The notes below the pieces were generated by a model. That model was given only the letters and a program-made list of their open reading frames with translations. It was not told where the DNA came from and ran no database searches. DNA of 64,000 nucleotides from CAYXLI01 sp964464925 (GTDB lineage Bacteria > Acidobacteriota > Terriglobia > Bryobacterales > Bryobacteraceae): NCBI GenBank assembly GCA_964464925.1, contig CAYXLI010000018.1:1-64000 (forward strand). Reading direction: 5' to 3'. The position numbers were made by a program, and so were the translations under genes. Below, piece after piece: positions 26,810-35,202 of the stretch. Numbering within the stretch: the stretch's first letter is position 1; every line of letters begins with the position of its first letter.

Positions 26810-28047
26810 TGCGCAGCCTTGTTTTTCTGGTGGCCTTTACAGCCACCGCACAGACGCCGGTTGACTTCCAGCGTGACGTGGCTCCGATTCTGGAGAAGCA
26901 GTGTCTGATGTGCCACGGAGCGCAGAAGGTAGCGGGAGGAGTCAGCGTCGCGTCGCGTAAGGCGCTGCTATCCAAGAGTGTGATTCCGGGCAAGCCGGAC
27001 GCAAGTTCGCTTTACAACTCGGTGAAGTCGGGCAAGATGCCGCCCGGCGGTCCACCGCTTCCACAGGCGCAGCAGGACGTGTTGCGCCGCTGGATCACCG
27101 AAGGGGCGGTGTGGCCGGACAACGTGACACTCGGTTCAGGCACATCGCAGAAGGCGGACGAGCGGACAACGGTTCGTCGAATCCGCGAGAAGATCCTTGC
27201 GAATCGCGCCGCCGGAAAGGCAGCACCGTATAGCGTCACGATTCCGAACACGCTGGTTGCATACAATATGGTTCCGGTACCGGCCGGTGAGTTCGACCGC
27301 GAGGGCAGCAAGATTCGCGTCGACGCCTTCTGGATGCAGGCGCACGAAGTGACGTGGGATGAGTACCGTCTCTTCATGTTCGCCAATCAGGCCGGCGAGA
27401 CGACGAATCGCGACGAACGCGTCGATGCGGTGAGCCGGCCGACGCGTCCCTATGTGGAAATGAGTTTCGGCATGGGGATCAATGAATTCCCGGCCATCAG
27501 CATGACGCAGCACGCAGCGAATAAATACGCTGAGTGGCTGAGCGCGAAGACCGGCGAGTTCTACCGGTTGCCGACCGAAGCCGAGTGGGAATACGCATGC
27601 CGTGCAGGAGGCGCGCCACAGCAGCCTCTAGCTGATTATGCCTGGTATAGCGACAACAGCAACGGCAAGTATCAGAAAGTCGCGTCTAAGAAGCCGAATG
27701 CATTTGGGTTGTACGACATGCTCGGAAATGTGATGGAGTGGACGCTCGACCAGTATGCGCCGTACAAGCCGGGGCCACAGACAAACCCGTGGGTGAAGGC
27801 AACGGCTCCGTATCCGCATGCGGTGCGGGGCGGATCATGGAACGACCCGTCCAGCGCGGTGAGTTGTACCGAGCGGGTCGCTTCCGATGCGTCTTGGAAG
27901 CAGCAGGATCCACAGTTGCCGAAGAGCATTTGGTACATGACTGACGCGCAGTGGCTTGGGTTCCGGCTGGTCCGGCCGGCAAAGGTCCCTAGCGCCGACG
28001 AGATGTACCAGTATTGGAATAACGGCGTCGAGCACGATGAGCAATAG
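26809..28047 (+). CDS. Secreted c-type cytochrome fused to a formylglycine-generating-enzyme-like domain
   Basis: A 412-residue protein with a signal peptide (MRSLVFLVAFTATAQ) and an N-terminal heme-binding domain with C32-L-M-C35-H36 of the planctomycete cytochrome type (DFQRDVAPILEKQC...). From about residue 95 an FGE-sulfatase/SUMF1-like fold follows (VPAGEFDREGS, LPTEAEWEYACR, NVMEWTLDQ, VRGGSWND). The C-terminal domain resembles enzymes that make formylglycine, but many relatives have other roles, and the paired active-site cysteines are not obvious here. The gene starts on the last base of the upstream stop and overlaps apbE by 11 bases. Confidence 0.88.
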   Translation: MRSLVFLVAFTATAQTPVDFQRDVAPILEKQCLMCHGAQKVAGGVSVASRKALLSKSVIPGKPDASSLYNSVKSGKMPPGGPPLPQAQQDVLRRWITEGAVWPDNVTLGSGTSQKADERTTVRRIREKILANRAAGKAAPYSVTIPNTLVAYNMVPVPAGEFDREGSKIRVDAFWMQAHEVTWDEYRLFMFANQAGETTNRDERVDAVSRPTRPYVEMSFGMGINEFPAISMTQHAANKYAEWLSAKTGEFYRLPTEAEWEYACRAGGAPQQPLADYAWYSDNSNGKYQKVASKKPNAFGLYDMLGNVMEWTLDQYAPYKPGPQTNPWVKATAPYPHAVRGGSWNDPSSAVSCTERVASDASWKQQDPQLPKSIWYMTDAQWLGFRLVRPAKVPSADEMYQYWNNGVEHDEQ

Positions 28048-28948
28048 GCTGTTCGCGCTGTTGCTATTTACTGCAACGGCGCATGCGGAGCCGCGGCTAT
28101 TTGAGGCTGTGGAGCCCCATATGGGCACCCTGTTCAAGATCCAGCTCTATGCGAACCGGCCAGAAGATGCGCGTGTCGCTTTCTCGCTGGCCTTCGCGCG
28201 CATTGCGCAGTTGGACCATACGCTATCGGATTACGATCCGGGCAGCGAGTTGAACCGGGTCTGCCGGACTGCGGTTCGGAAACCAGTGCACATTAGCGAT
28301 GAGCTTTACACCGTTCTACAGGCTTCGCAGGATCTGGCATATAGGACAGATGGTGCATTCGATGTGACCATCGGGCCGCTGACGCGGCTGTGGCGCGAGG
28401 CGCGCAAGGCTGGCCGCCTGCCCGATACTGAAGCGCTGGCCGAGGCGAAGACGCGCACCGGATATCGCAAGCTGCATTTGGACGGGGTTACGCACCAGAT
28501 GTTGCTCGACGAACGGGAAATGCGCCTTGACGCCGGCGGCATCGCGAAAGGCTACGCTGCGGATCAGGCACTGTTGCTGATCGGCATGCGAGGGATCAAG
28601 AGCGCCCTGGTGGCCGCGAGTGGAGATTTGGCCTTTAGTGATCCTCCTCCGGGACAGAAAGGCTGGAAAATTGGCGTCGTCACGGGAAAGACCCTCGTGT
28701 TGCGCAACGGTGCCGTGTCCACCTCGGGTGATTCGGAGCAGCACATGGATGTCGGCGGTAAGCGCTACTCACATATCCTGAACCCCCTGACGGGCACCGC
28801 GCTTACAGATACGGTGACTGTCACCGTATTAGCGGCGAAGGGGATTGAGGCGGATGCGCTCGCAACAGCGCTGAGCGTGATGGGTGAAAAACGCGGGCTC
28901 CGGTTCCTGCAAGGCCGTAAAGGGGTGTCCGCGATCTTTTCGCATTAG
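28037..28948 (+). CDS. apbE: FAD:protein FMN transferase (ApbE family)
   Basis: A 303-residue exported enzyme that attaches FMN to target proteins outside the cytoplasm. The ATG at 28037 gives a signal peptide ending TAHA. Family motifs include MGTLFKI, DGAFDVTIGPL, LDAGGIAKGYAAD, and the C-terminal HILNPLTG and T-D region with Mg ligands. No Rnf/Nqr flavoprotein target is encoded nearby. Confidence 0.93.
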   Translation: MSNRLFALLLFTATAHAEPRLFEAVEPHMGTLFKIQLYANRPEDARVAFSLAFARIAQLDHTLSDYDPGSELNRVCRTAVRKPVHISDELYTVLQASQDLAYRTDGAFDVTIGPLTRLWREARKAGRLPDTEALAEAKTRTGYRKLHLDGVTHQMLLDEREMRLDAGGIAKGYAADQALLLIGMRGIKSALVAASGDLAFSDPPPGQKGWKIGVVTGKTLVLRNGAVSTSGDSEQHMDVGGKRYSHILNPLTGTALTDTVTVTVLAAKGIEADALATALSVMGEKRGLRFLQGRKGVSAIFSH

Positions 28949-29256
28949 CCGAGCAAGTCGAGTGCGGCCTGCAACTCGCTACGTGTGTGGTTGTCGCCCG
29001 TACGCGTGGTGACGTCAATGCCAGCCTTGTACATCTCTCTGGCCTCCTCCAGCTTTCCGAGGCGTTCCAGTGTGCGGCCTGCGTGGTAGTATCCGGCGGC
29101 GTAGTCGGGATTCACTTCGAGGAGAGCACGGAACTGCTCCATGGCATCGTCGAGTTCTCCTGAGTTGGCGTACTCCATGGCAAGGCCGTATCTTGCGAAC
29201 GTGTTTCTTGGGTCCTGCGCGAGCATGCTTTTCAGGGTTTCGGTGCGGTTGGCCAT
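28945..29256 (-). CDS. Small tetratricopeptide-repeat protein
   Basis: A 103-residue soluble protein made almost only of two to three TPR units (RNTFARYGLAMEYANSG, YAAGYYHAGRTLERLGKLEEA). No signal peptide. Its end overlaps the apbE end by four bases, tail to tail. TPRs mediate protein contacts; the partner is unknown. Confidence 0.85.
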   Translation of the reverse strand: MANRTETLKSMLAQDPRNTFARYGLAMEYANSGELDDAMEQFRALLEVNPDYAAGYYHAGRTLERLGKLEEAREMYKAGIDVTTRTGDNHTRSELQAALDLLG

Positions 29257-29281
29257 CTGAGCCCATGCTAATATACCGGGG

Positions 29282-29632
29282 ATGGCGTGTCCGTATTTCC
29301 TGCCGAAAGCGAAGGCGCAGCATCCTTCCCGGCCTCTGCCGGCGCGCAGCCCTTTGGGTGCACCATACGGCGGCTCCTGTGTAGCGGACCAGCAGCACCA
29401 GCCCGATCCGGATGAGCTCTACGACTTCTGCAATGCGGGCTATGCGCGAGGGCGATGCTCCCGGTTCCCGTCAGAAGCGGAGGCCGACGCAGTACGCTTC
29501 AGCCTTCATTGCGGCAAACTGCTGTTCATCCTCGAAAAGGATTACGCTCCTGTGCGGCACGGAGAGGCGCAGACTGAGGGGGGCGTGATCGAGGTACAGG
29601 CGCGAGCCTTTTCGGACAACCTTTCACGATGA
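29282..29632 (+). CDS. Cysteine-rich protein of unknown function
   Basis: A 116-residue cytoplasmic protein. Five cysteines (C3, C33, C50, C59, C77), four of them in a C-x29-C-x16-C-x8-C pattern with NAGYARGRCSRFP, suggest a bound metal or Fe-S cluster. The stop overlaps the start of the thioesterase gene (ATGA), which supports it as a real, co-translated gene. I recall similar proteins from other Acidobacteriota but cannot name a function. Confidence 0.65.
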   Translation: MACPYFLPKAKAQHPSRPLPARSPLGAPYGGSCVADQQHQPDPDELYDFCNAGYARGRCSRFPSEAEADAVRFSLHCGKLLFILEKDYAPVRHGEAQTEGGVIEVQARAFSDNLSR

Positions 29633-30126
29633 GTCAAAGTCCATTGCCGGGTAAGCCGGTCCGAGAGTCGCTTTCGGAATACTTCGAGATCGCTCTTCCG
29701 AACGATGCCAATCCGCTCGGTAACCTGCTGGGTGGCCGTGTGATGCACCTGGTCGATCTCTGTGGCGCGCTGGCCGCGGCGAGGCATTCCCGCAAGCCGG
29801 TGGTGACGGCGTCCGTGGATCACATGACCTTCCTGCATCCGGTGCATATCGGAGATCTGATTATCCTCAGGTCTACGGTGAACCGGGTATTTTCCACGTC
29901 GATGGAGATAGGCGTGAAGGTCTGGGTGGAGAATCTGCGTAGCGGCGTGGTGCGGCACACATCGTCGGCATACCTGACGTTTGTCGCTTTAGACAACGAC
30001 GGCAAGCCTAGCGCGATTCCGCCGGTCATTCCAGAGACAGAGGAAGAAGTGCGCCGATTTGACGAAGCCGGCGCGCGGCGCGCATACCGGCTCGCGATGA
30101 AGGAACGGACTAGGGAACTCGGGTAG
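29629..30126 (+). CDS. Acyl-CoA thioesterase, hotdog fold
   Basis: A 165-residue enzyme of the YciA/BFIT-like group: the N-terminal NPLGNLLGGRVMHLVD contains the hotdog helix, and the Asp at the end is the usual catalytic acid. VTASVDHMTFLHPVHIGD is the conserved central strand. These enzymes hydrolyse fatty-acyl-CoAs. It overlaps the Cys-rich gene and ends 12 bases before the convergent Hfq-like gene. Confidence 0.9.
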   Translation: MSQSPLPGKPVRESLSEYFEIALPNDANPLGNLLGGRVMHLVDLCGALAAARHSRKPVVTASVDHMTFLHPVHIGDLIILRSTVNRVFSTSMEIGVKVWVENLRSGVVRHTSSAYLTFVALDNDGKPSAIPPVIPETEEEVRRFDEAGARRAYRLAMKERTRELG

Positions 30127-30138
30127 GTTAGCCGATAC

Positions 30139-30435
30139 CTACGCCTTGTACATGTACTTGATGTTGGATTTGAAGAGCAGCAGGTTCGGGCCGTCTTCGC
30201 GATTTACTTTCAGTGACCCCTTGTCATACCACTCGATGATGCCGTGCAACTCTTCGCCGTCTTTGAGAACTATGACCATAGGCGTTTTCGACTGCATCTG
30301 CTTCAGGTAATAAAAGTTCTCTGCGTTTGTCTGGTCAGGTGGGATCTGTTTTTGCAACGGCTTGCGGCGAATTCCGCCCCCATCCTTGCCTTCCGTTGGC
30401 GCAGTGCGCATTACCTTACGTTGATTACCCTCCAC
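30139..30435 (-). CDS. Hfq-like LSm-fold RNA-binding protein
   Basis: A 98-residue protein with a 37-residue basic, Gly- and Pro-rich N-terminus followed by an Sm1-like strand pattern (PMVIVLKDGEELHGIIEWYDKGSLKV) and a terminal Sm2-like segment (NLLLFKSNIKYMYK). The canonical Hfq Y-K-H motif is replaced by I-K-Y-M-Y-K. Start: GTG at 30435 behind AGAGGA; an ATG eight codons later is an alternative. It may act as an Hfq-type riboregulator. Confidence 0.75.
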   Translation of the reverse strand: MEGNQRKVMRTAPTEGKDGGGIRRKPLQKQIPPDQTNAENFYYLKQMQSKTPMVIVLKDGEELHGIIEWYDKGSLKVNREDGPNLLLFKSNIKYMYKA

Positions 30436-30528
30436 AATGCCGTCCTCTGTTGTGAATTTTCGGAGATGGATGGGCGAAGCCCGACTTTAGTCCCATTGAA
30501 TCACAGCCAACCCTGGCCTGCAAGCTGC

Positions 30529-31554
30529 CTACGTGTTCTGTTGCAACTCGACTACCAGCGCATCGAGCGCAAGACTCTTCTGGACGTTCCGGCGCAATAG
30601 CTCCACCAGTTCATCCACTTTGATCACGGCCTTGCGGATCCACTCGAAGGAGACGGTGCCGGCAATGGCGTCGAGCGCCGGACGCACATCGAAGTTCTTG
30701 GCTGTTCCACCATTCTGCAGGAGCACCAGATCTTCCAGAAGAAGATATAAAACCTTCAGGTAATATTCTAATTTCTCCGACTTGCTGGCCCCGAGCGATT
30801 CGGAGTACTTAGTCCATTTGGCAAAGGGTGCGAGACCGGCAGCGGCCTCAAGCAGAGCGAGCATCGCGGTACGGCGCTTGTCATAGCTTTCCAGATCGAG
30901 CGACAGAGCAAGGCCCGGGCTGCCGGATGCGAGGGCGACCCGGCGGTCGGCGTGGGTCAGCGAACGGGCTTGAGCGAACCCGCGCATCTCGTCTTCGCTC
31001 AAAGCGCCAAATTGCAGCATGACGGATCGCGAACGGATGGTGGTGAGCAGGTCATAGGCGTTCTCCGCCGTCATGATGACGATGAGGTGAGAAGGCGGTT
31101 CCTCCAGCGTCTTCAGCAGGGAATTTGCGGCCTGCTCATTGGCGCGGTCAATATGATCGATCAGGAACACGCGCCAAGCGCCCTTCAGTGGCTTTAACTG
31201 GGCACGCTCTTTCAGCAAACGCATTTGCTGGATCGAGATCTGCCGGAGAGGGCCATCCGGCGGGAAGGTAATGAAGTCAGGATGAGAAGAGAAGAGCAGA
31301 GGGTCTTCGGTGCGCTTTTCCGCCGCCAGCTTTTCGCGCTCGGCAACGACGGACACATTGCCAGGGAGACTCAGGTCGTCCTTCTCGATCTTTGCCGCGT
31401 CGCCGAGCAGACGCGCGGCGAAACGGCGGGCGAGCGTTGCCTTCCCGATGCCTTCCGGACCCGCAAAGAGCAGCGTTTGCGGAATGCGATCCTGGCGGAT
31501 CATCTGCTCCAGCGTGTCCTGCGCGGCGGCGTTGCCGTAGAAACCCTCAAACAT
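30529..31554 (-). CDS. holB: DNA polymerase III, delta-prime subunit-like clamp-loader protein
   Basis: A 341-residue protein. The ATG at 31554 overlaps the tmk end by eight bases. It has the P-loop GPEGIGKATLA, the LKPLKGAWRVFLIDHIDRANEQAANSLLKTLEEPP block and the R-S-R-S arginine motif of the clamp-loader family. Zinc-binding cysteines seen in many relatives are absent, as is common in this phylum. The gene order tmk-holB is widespread. Confidence 0.9.
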   Translation of the reverse strand: MFEGFYGNAAAQDTLEQMIRQDRIPQTLLFAGPEGIGKATLARRFAARLLGDAAKIEKDDLSLPGNVSVVAEREKLAAEKRTEDPLLFSSHPDFITFPPDGPLRQISIQQMRLLKERAQLKPLKGAWRVFLIDHIDRANEQAANSLLKTLEEPPSHLIVIMTAENAYDLLTTIRSRSVMLQFGALSEDEMRGFAQARSLTHADRRVALASGSPGLALSLDLESYDKRRTAMLALLEAAAGLAPFAKWTKYSESLGASKSEKLEYYLKVLYLLLEDLVLLQNGGTAKNFDVRPALDAIAGTVSFEWIRKAVIKVDELVELLRRNVQKSLALDALVVELQQNT

Positions 31555-32197
31555 AGGCTTGCACCACTTCCCAAATCCGTTGAGCGACGACGTTTCGTTC
31601 GGCGCGGCCATCGATCATGCGGATACGCTTCGGTTCAAGTACGGCCAAATCGCGGTAGGCCTGGCGGACGCGCTCATGGAACTCCTGCGCCTGCTCGTCC
31701 ATCCGCCGCTCATCCTTATCCGTCGTATTGCGGTTGCGGGCGTGCGCACGCTGGAGGCTGGTTTCGAGATCGATGTCGATACAGATGGTCAGATCCGGAT
31801 CGCGGCCGCGAACGGCAATACCGTGAAGCTGCATGACGACGTCCCGGCCAAGACCGCGGCCGGCTCCCTGGTAGGCGAGCGTCGAATCCGTGAAGCGGTC
31901 CGACAGGACGACGGCGCCGCGAGCCAGGGAGGGGAACACAAGCTCGTCCATGTTCTGTGCGCGTGAGGCGAAGTAGAGGAGCATCTCCGCGGTCGGATGG
32001 AGATCCTGATTTTTCGAATCGAGCAGAATGGCGCGGATTTGATTTCCGATGCGCGTGCCGCCCGGCTCGGCGGTTTCGACCACCTCACGTCCGGACGCGC
32101 GCAACCGCTCGGCCAGCAAACGCAACTGTGTGGACTTCCCGCAGCCGTCAGAGCCTTCGAAGGTGATGAAGAGGCCGCGCTGCTCAGTCGTAGACAT
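31547..32197 (-). CDS. tmk: Thymidylate kinase
   Basis: A 216-residue enzyme that phosphorylates dTMP to dTDP. P-loop GSDGCGKST (15-23), the DR motif SDRFTDSTLAYQG and the LID region with R-R-M-D are present. It overlaps udg by 14 bases and holB by eight, within the housekeeping run. Confidence 0.96.
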   Translation of the reverse strand: MSTTEQRGLFITFEGSDGCGKSTQLRLLAERLRASGREVVETAEPGGTRIGNQIRAILLDSKNQDLHPTAEMLLYFASRAQNMDELVFPSLARGAVVLSDRFTDSTLAYQGAGRGLGRDVVMQLHGIAVRGRDPDLTICIDIDLETSLQRAHARNRNTTDKDERRMDEQAQEFHERVRQAYRDLAVLEPKRIRMIDGRAERNVVAQRIWEVVQAYV

Positions 32198-32957
32198 AGT
32201 GCAGAACGGTCTTGAGGTCTTCCCACGCCTCTCTCTTTGCGCCCTGATTGTATGGGCGAAGAAGGTAAGACGGATGGTAGGTCACCATCACGGGAATGTC
32301 TCTCCACTTGTGCCAGTTGCCGCGAAGCCGGGTGACACCTTCTTTAGTGCCGAGAATCGCCTTTGCCGCCGTGGAGCCGAGCGCGCAGATGGCCTTGGGC
32401 TTGATGACCTGCAACTGCCGGAAGAGAAACTGCCCGCAGATTTCCATCTCGTCCGGCATGGGAGTGCGGTTCTCCGGAGGGCGGCACTTCACTACGTTGC
32501 AGATGTACACGTCATCGCGAACGAGGTTGATGCCTTCCTTTTTCGCCGTACCCTCGATCATCTGAGTGAGCAACTGACCGGCCCGGCCGACAAACGGCAG
32601 ACCTTGCTGGTCTTCGTCCGCACCCGGGCCTTCTCCCACAAAAACCAGGCGGGCGTGCATATTGCCCGAGCCGAATACGATCTTGTTGCGGCCTTCGCAG
32701 AGACGGCAACGTTTGCAGTCGCCGATATCCTCGCTAATTTTCGCGAGAGTGTCGTTATCAGGCGTAAGGCCGGGCAGGACGATAGGAGCGGGGGACGGTT
32801 TCATCTCGGCAATCGGTTGCGGCGTCGAAGGTTCCGGTTGACGTATCGCGGCAGGCTCGGGCTGCGCTTGCGGGGGGGCGGGTTCGACACGCCACACGCT
32901 CTTCACGCCGAGATCGCGATAGAACTCAAGATATCTGCGCAGTTCTTCCGGGTTCAT
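32184..32957 (-). CDS. Uracil-DNA glycosylase, family 4 (Fe-S)
   Basis: A 257-residue protein. After a Pro-rich 60-residue N-terminal extension comes the glycosylase core with GEGPGADEDQQGLPFVG (motif A, usually GEAPG) and YHPSYLLR (motif B). C81, C84, C158 and C174 have the spacing expected for the [4Fe-4S] ligands. It removes uracil from DNA. The ATG overlaps the coaBC stop. Confidence 0.93.
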   Translation of the reverse strand: MNPEELRRYLEFYRDLGVKSVWRVEPAPPQAQPEPAAIRQPEPSTPQPIAEMKPSPAPIVLPGLTPDNDTLAKISEDIGDCKRCRLCEGRNKIVFGSGNMHARLVFVGEGPGADEDQQGLPFVGRAGQLLTQMIEGTAKKEGINLVRDDVYICNVVKCRPPENRTPMPDEMEICGQFLFRQLQVIKPKAICALGSTAAKAILGTKEGVTRLRGNWHKWRDIPVMVTYHPSYLLRPYNQGAKREAWEDLKTVLHYVYD

Positions 32958-34326
32958 GATGCGGCGGCGTGGAGGGCGAGGCGCAGGCGCAGAGCGTGAT
33001 CTAAGATCTGATCGGCCACCTGGCGCTTGGGTGCACGAGGCAGAGGAACGTTCTCGCCTGTCTTCAGCACCAGTACAACTTCATTCTCGTCGGCTTCAAA
33101 TCCCACGTTCTCGCGATTNNNNNNNNNNNNNNNNNNNNNNNNNNNNNNNNNNNNNNNNNNNNNNNNNNNNNNNNNNNNNNNNNNNNNNNNNNNNNNNNNN
33201 NNNNNNNNNNNNNNNNNNTCAGCACCAGTACAACTTCATTCTCGTCGGCTTCAAATCCCACGTTCTCGCGATTGACGAGATTGCCCACGACCATGTCGCA
33301 ATTTTTGGTTTGCAGCTTGCGGCGCGCTTCGTCGGTCAGGTTTTCGGTCTCGGCCGCGAAACCGATCAGTAACTGATCCTTCTTGTTGCGGCCGAGTTCG
33401 GCGAGTATATCCGGGGTCGGATCAAGCTCGAGAGACAAGCGCGCCGCGGTCTTCTTGATTTTCTGTTGAGGGACCTGGGATACGTGATAGTCGGCCACGG
33501 CAGCGGACTTGACAATGATGGTCGATTCCTTGAGGTGCTCCATCACGGCATTCCGCATTTCGACGGCGGTCTGGACGTGGATGACCTCAATACCCTTTGG
33601 CGCAGGGATGTTTACAGGACCGGAGACGAGGATAACGCGAGCGCCCCTAGCCGCGGCTGCTTCTGCAATGGAATAGCCCATCTTGCCGCTGGAACGGTTC
33701 GTGATGAAGCGGACAGGATCGAGCGGTTCCTGAGTGGGACCCGCAGTGACCAGCACGGTCTCGCCTTCGAGATCCTGCACGCGGTTCTGCGTCCTGACGA
33801 CAGCGTCGGCAATGATGCCGGGTTCGGCGAGCCGGCCGGGGCCTTCTGTTCCGCAGGCGAGCAAGCCTTCCGCGGGCTCTACGATGATGTGACCGCGGCC
33901 GCGCAAAGTCTCAATGTTGTGACGAACCGCGGGATGTTCCCACATGTTCGTGTTCATCGCCGGAGCGAGCACGACTGTGCCCTTGAATGCGAGATAGAGA
34001 GTGGAGAGGAAATCGTCAGCCAAGCCGTACGCGAATTGGGCCAGCAGATTCGCAGTCGCGGGAGCGACAACGAGAACATCGTTCTCCTGTGCGACTCGAA
34101 TATGCTCGATCGAACTGGAGAGAGTCTCTTCGGGAGAACCCCCGGACCAGAGTCCGGTGATTACCTTCCTGCCGGTTAGTGCGGCGAAGGTGAGCGGCTG
34201 GACGAAATGTTGAGCCGCAGAGGTCATGACGACCTCCACGGTGCAGTCGCGCTCCTGCAGTCTGCGGGCCAGCTCCGCCGATTTATAAGCCGCGATTCCG
34301 CCGCCAACGCCGAGGACAACCCGCAT
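32954..34326 (-). CDS. coaBC: Bifunctional phosphopantothenoylcysteine decarboxylase/synthase, split by an assembly gap
   Basis: The N-terminal CoaC flavoprotein (VLGVGGGIAAYKSAEL, PAMNTNMWEHPA) is followed by the CoaB synthetase (TAGPTQEPLDPVRFITNRSSGKMGYSIAEAAAARGA, A-A-V-A-D-Y). The frame reaches the N run at 33119-33218. On the other side it resumes as KTGENVPLPRAPKRQVADQIL and stops at 32954-32956, overlapping udg (ATGA). The 55 bases either side of the Ns are identical, so collapsing one copy and the Ns restores a continuous gene. It makes 4'-phosphopantetheine in CoA synthesis. Confidence 0.93.
33064..33273. other. 100-N scaffold gap flanked by a duplicated 55-bp contig end
   Basis: Bases 33064-33118 and 33219-33273 are identical, and the Ns run from 33119 to 33218. 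This is the pattern of two contigs that truly overlap but were joined with a fixed-size gap. Coordinates downstream are therefore inflated by about 155 bases. Confidence 0.95.
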
Positions 34327-34331
34327 TGTGA

Positions 34332-34574
34332 TTAGACGTTCGCGGTGTTCTGCATCATGCCGTCGCGCATCGGATCGTCATACTTGACGAGCCCACGGCG
34401 AACTTCTTCCATCGCCGCGACCGTGGCCTTCTTGGACGTGCTCGGCAGGAAAGACCGGGCTCCATTCTGGAGCTGTCGCGCGCGCTTGGCGGCGACAATG
34501 ATGAACCGGTAGGTGCTAGATTCGGAGTCGTCCGGAATGGAGTACATGGAATTGCGCGGTGTGGTTTCGTACAT
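34332..34574 (-). CDS. rpoZ: RNA polymerase omega subunit
   Basis: An 80-residue protein with the omega signature STYRFIIVAAKRARQLQNGA and a C-terminal A-M-E-E-V-R-R-G-L-V helix. It sits between gmk and coaBC, the usual bacterial order, and helps RNA polymerase assembly. Confidence 0.9.
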   Translation of the reverse strand: MYETTPRNSMYSIPDDSESSTYRFIIVAAKRARQLQNGARSFLPSTSKKATVAAMEEVRRGLVKYDDPMRDGMMQNTANV

Positions 34575-34593
34575 CGTCCTAAAATCCTTTTGC

Positions 34594-35202
34594 TTATTGA
34601 AAGCTCGCCAGAATTGACTGAATCTGGCTTTCTACCCTTGTTCGCCTGACCCGTTCCGCCATCACGATCGCCTCCAACGTCTGGGTCGACCGCTCCAGAT
34701 TATCGTTAACGAGCACATAGTCGTACATGCGATAATTTTGGATCTCCAGCGCAGCGGCTTTCAAACGCCGCTGTATCACCGCTTCGGCATCTTCGGATCG
34801 CGCCCTAAGGCGCTGCTCAAGAACCTCACGGGAGGGCGCCAGAATAAAGACACTGACGGCGTCCGGGATCGAACTCTTTAATTGTCTCGCACCCTGGACA
34901 TCAATGTCGAGTACCAGGTCCTTCCCTTCGGCTTTGGCCTTGTCCAGGATGCCGCGGTGAGTTCCGTAGTAGTTCCCAAAAACTTCTGCCCACTCAAGAA
35001 ACTCTTTCTTTTCAATTCGTTGCGCGAAGTCCTCGCGAGAGATGTAATGATAAGACTCGCCTTCAATCTCGGGTCCGCGGGGGGCGCGGGTGGTGAAAGA
35101 GACGGAGAACAGGAGGTTGGGGTCCTTCGCCAGCAGGCGGCCGACCAGAGTAGATTTGCCGGACCCGGACGGCGCGGAGACGATAAAAACGCTGGTGCTC
35201 AT
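34594..35202 (-). CDS. gmk: Guanylate kinase
   Basis: A 202-residue enzyme converting GMP to GDP. P-loop SAPSGSGKST (9-18), the GMP-binding FTTRAPRGPEIEGESYHYIS block and VLDIDVQGARQ are present. The ATG overlaps the yicC stop (ATGA). Confidence 0.97.
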   Translation of the reverse strand: MSTSVFIVSAPSGSGKSTLVGRLLAKDPNLLFSVSFTTRAPRGPEIEGESYHYISREDFAQRIEKKEFLEWAEVFGNYYGTHRGILDKAKAEGKDLVLDIDVQGARQLKSSIPDAVSVFILAPSREVLEQRLRARSEDAEAVIQRRLKAAALEIQNYRMYDYVLVNDNLERSTQTLEAIVMAERVRRTRVESQIQSILASFQ

